Made by a program: the position numbers and the translations under genes
Part shown: piece by piece, positions 6,583-6,800 of the stretch
How the letters are laid out: every line of letters begins with the position of its first letter
Numbering within the stretch: position 1 is the first letter of the stretch
The notes under the pieces: generated by a model
Database searches by the model: none
Told to the model about the DNA's origin: nothing
Seen by the model: the letters and a program-made list of their open reading frames with translations, nothing else
NCBI GenBank assembly: GCA_036505735.1
Contig: DASXSZ010000097.1
Coordinates: 1 to 6,800, forward strand
Origin: DASUPK01 sp036505735
GTDB lineage: Bacteria; Actinomycetota; Thermoleophilia; Solirubrobacterales; 70-9
Length of the DNA: 6,800 nucleotides
Direction: 5' to 3'

Positions 6583-6800
6583 GTTGCTGTTTTCAGATGT
6601 TCTCATTCGCGGCGGCGTTGGCGGGCCGTTGCTGTCCGCGATCGCGGCAATTGCCGCCAAAGTGCGGCGTTTCCTGCAAAGAGAGACCGGGGAAGCCGCG
6701 AGCGACTCACACAGTTGCTTCGATTGGACACGGGCGGCAAATGCTCGTCGCCGCTTGTAGGTCTTCCTCGCAGCTGCGGTGAGAGGCGCAGCTCGGTAAA
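6583..6800. other. Region upstream of ssb with no recognisable gene
   Basis: Two minus-strand frames are open from the window edge, one to a TAG at 6582-6580 and one to a TGA at 6605-6603, but their translations are Arg/Ser/Pro-rich and resemble neither ribosomal protein S6 nor any family I know. They look like stop-poor GC-rich DNA. A 61-codon plus-strand frame is equally unconvincing. No -10/-35 pair stands out, although the ssb operon promoter probably lies here or further upstream. Confidence 0.4.
6636..6657. repeat. Two overlapping perfect palindromes upstream of ssb
   Basis: CCGCGATCGCGG (6636-6647) and GCGGCAATTGCCGC (6644-6657) are perfect palindromes of 12 and 14 bp sharing four bases. 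They lie about 70-90 bp upstream of the ssb start, where an operator or leader structure would be expected. As RNA they would form mutually exclusive stems. Neither matches a regulator site I can name, such as an SOS box. Confidence 0.4.

Noticed and set aside
6597..6782. 61-codon plus-strand frame upstream of ssb
   Set aside because: No ribosome binding site, no family resemblance, and it overlaps the probable regulatory region of ssb.

Overview
This is a GC-rich window (about two-thirds G+C in the short stretches I sampled) with every supported gene on the minus strand. Reading in the direction of transcription, from high to low coordinates, the order is ssb, rpsR (S18), rplI (L9), dnaB interrupted by an in-frame intein, a DnaC/DnaI-type AAA+ helicase loader, purA, and a decayed SnoaL/NTF2-like gene. 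The order ssb-rpsR-rplI-dnaB is a classical bacterial cluster. High GC, GTG and TTG starts, a Cys-free S18 and a remnant starting MSQEDVELLRR (a form I recall as common in Solirubrobacterales) suggest an actinomycete, possibly class Thermoleophilia. That placement is inference, not a database result.

Layout. Positions 6565-6800 hold no recognisable gene. They contain two overlapping perfect palindromes and a ribosome binding site for ssb. rpsF (S6), usually just upstream of ssb, is not visible. Between ssb and rpsR are two strong hairpins, one ending nine bases before the rpsR start. rpsR and rplI are four bases apart. A 177-bp gap with a hairpin follows, then dnaB. The loader starts one base after the dnaB stop, with a TTG codon and a good ribosome binding site inside the dnaB end. 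purA follows 31 bases later and may be transcribed from its own promoter as a leaderless message. The NTF2-like remnant begins two bases after purA.

Function. The genes make a replication and translation housekeeping cluster: single-strand DNA binding, two ribosomal proteins, the replicative helicase with its likely loader, and the first committed step of AMP synthesis. The most notable element is the 429-residue intein with a LAGLIDADG endonuclease, inserted inside the helicase P-loop, so the helicase cannot bind ATP normally until the intein splices out. I saw no defence system, CRISPR array, tRNA, transposon or phage module, and apart from the intein the region looks ordinary.
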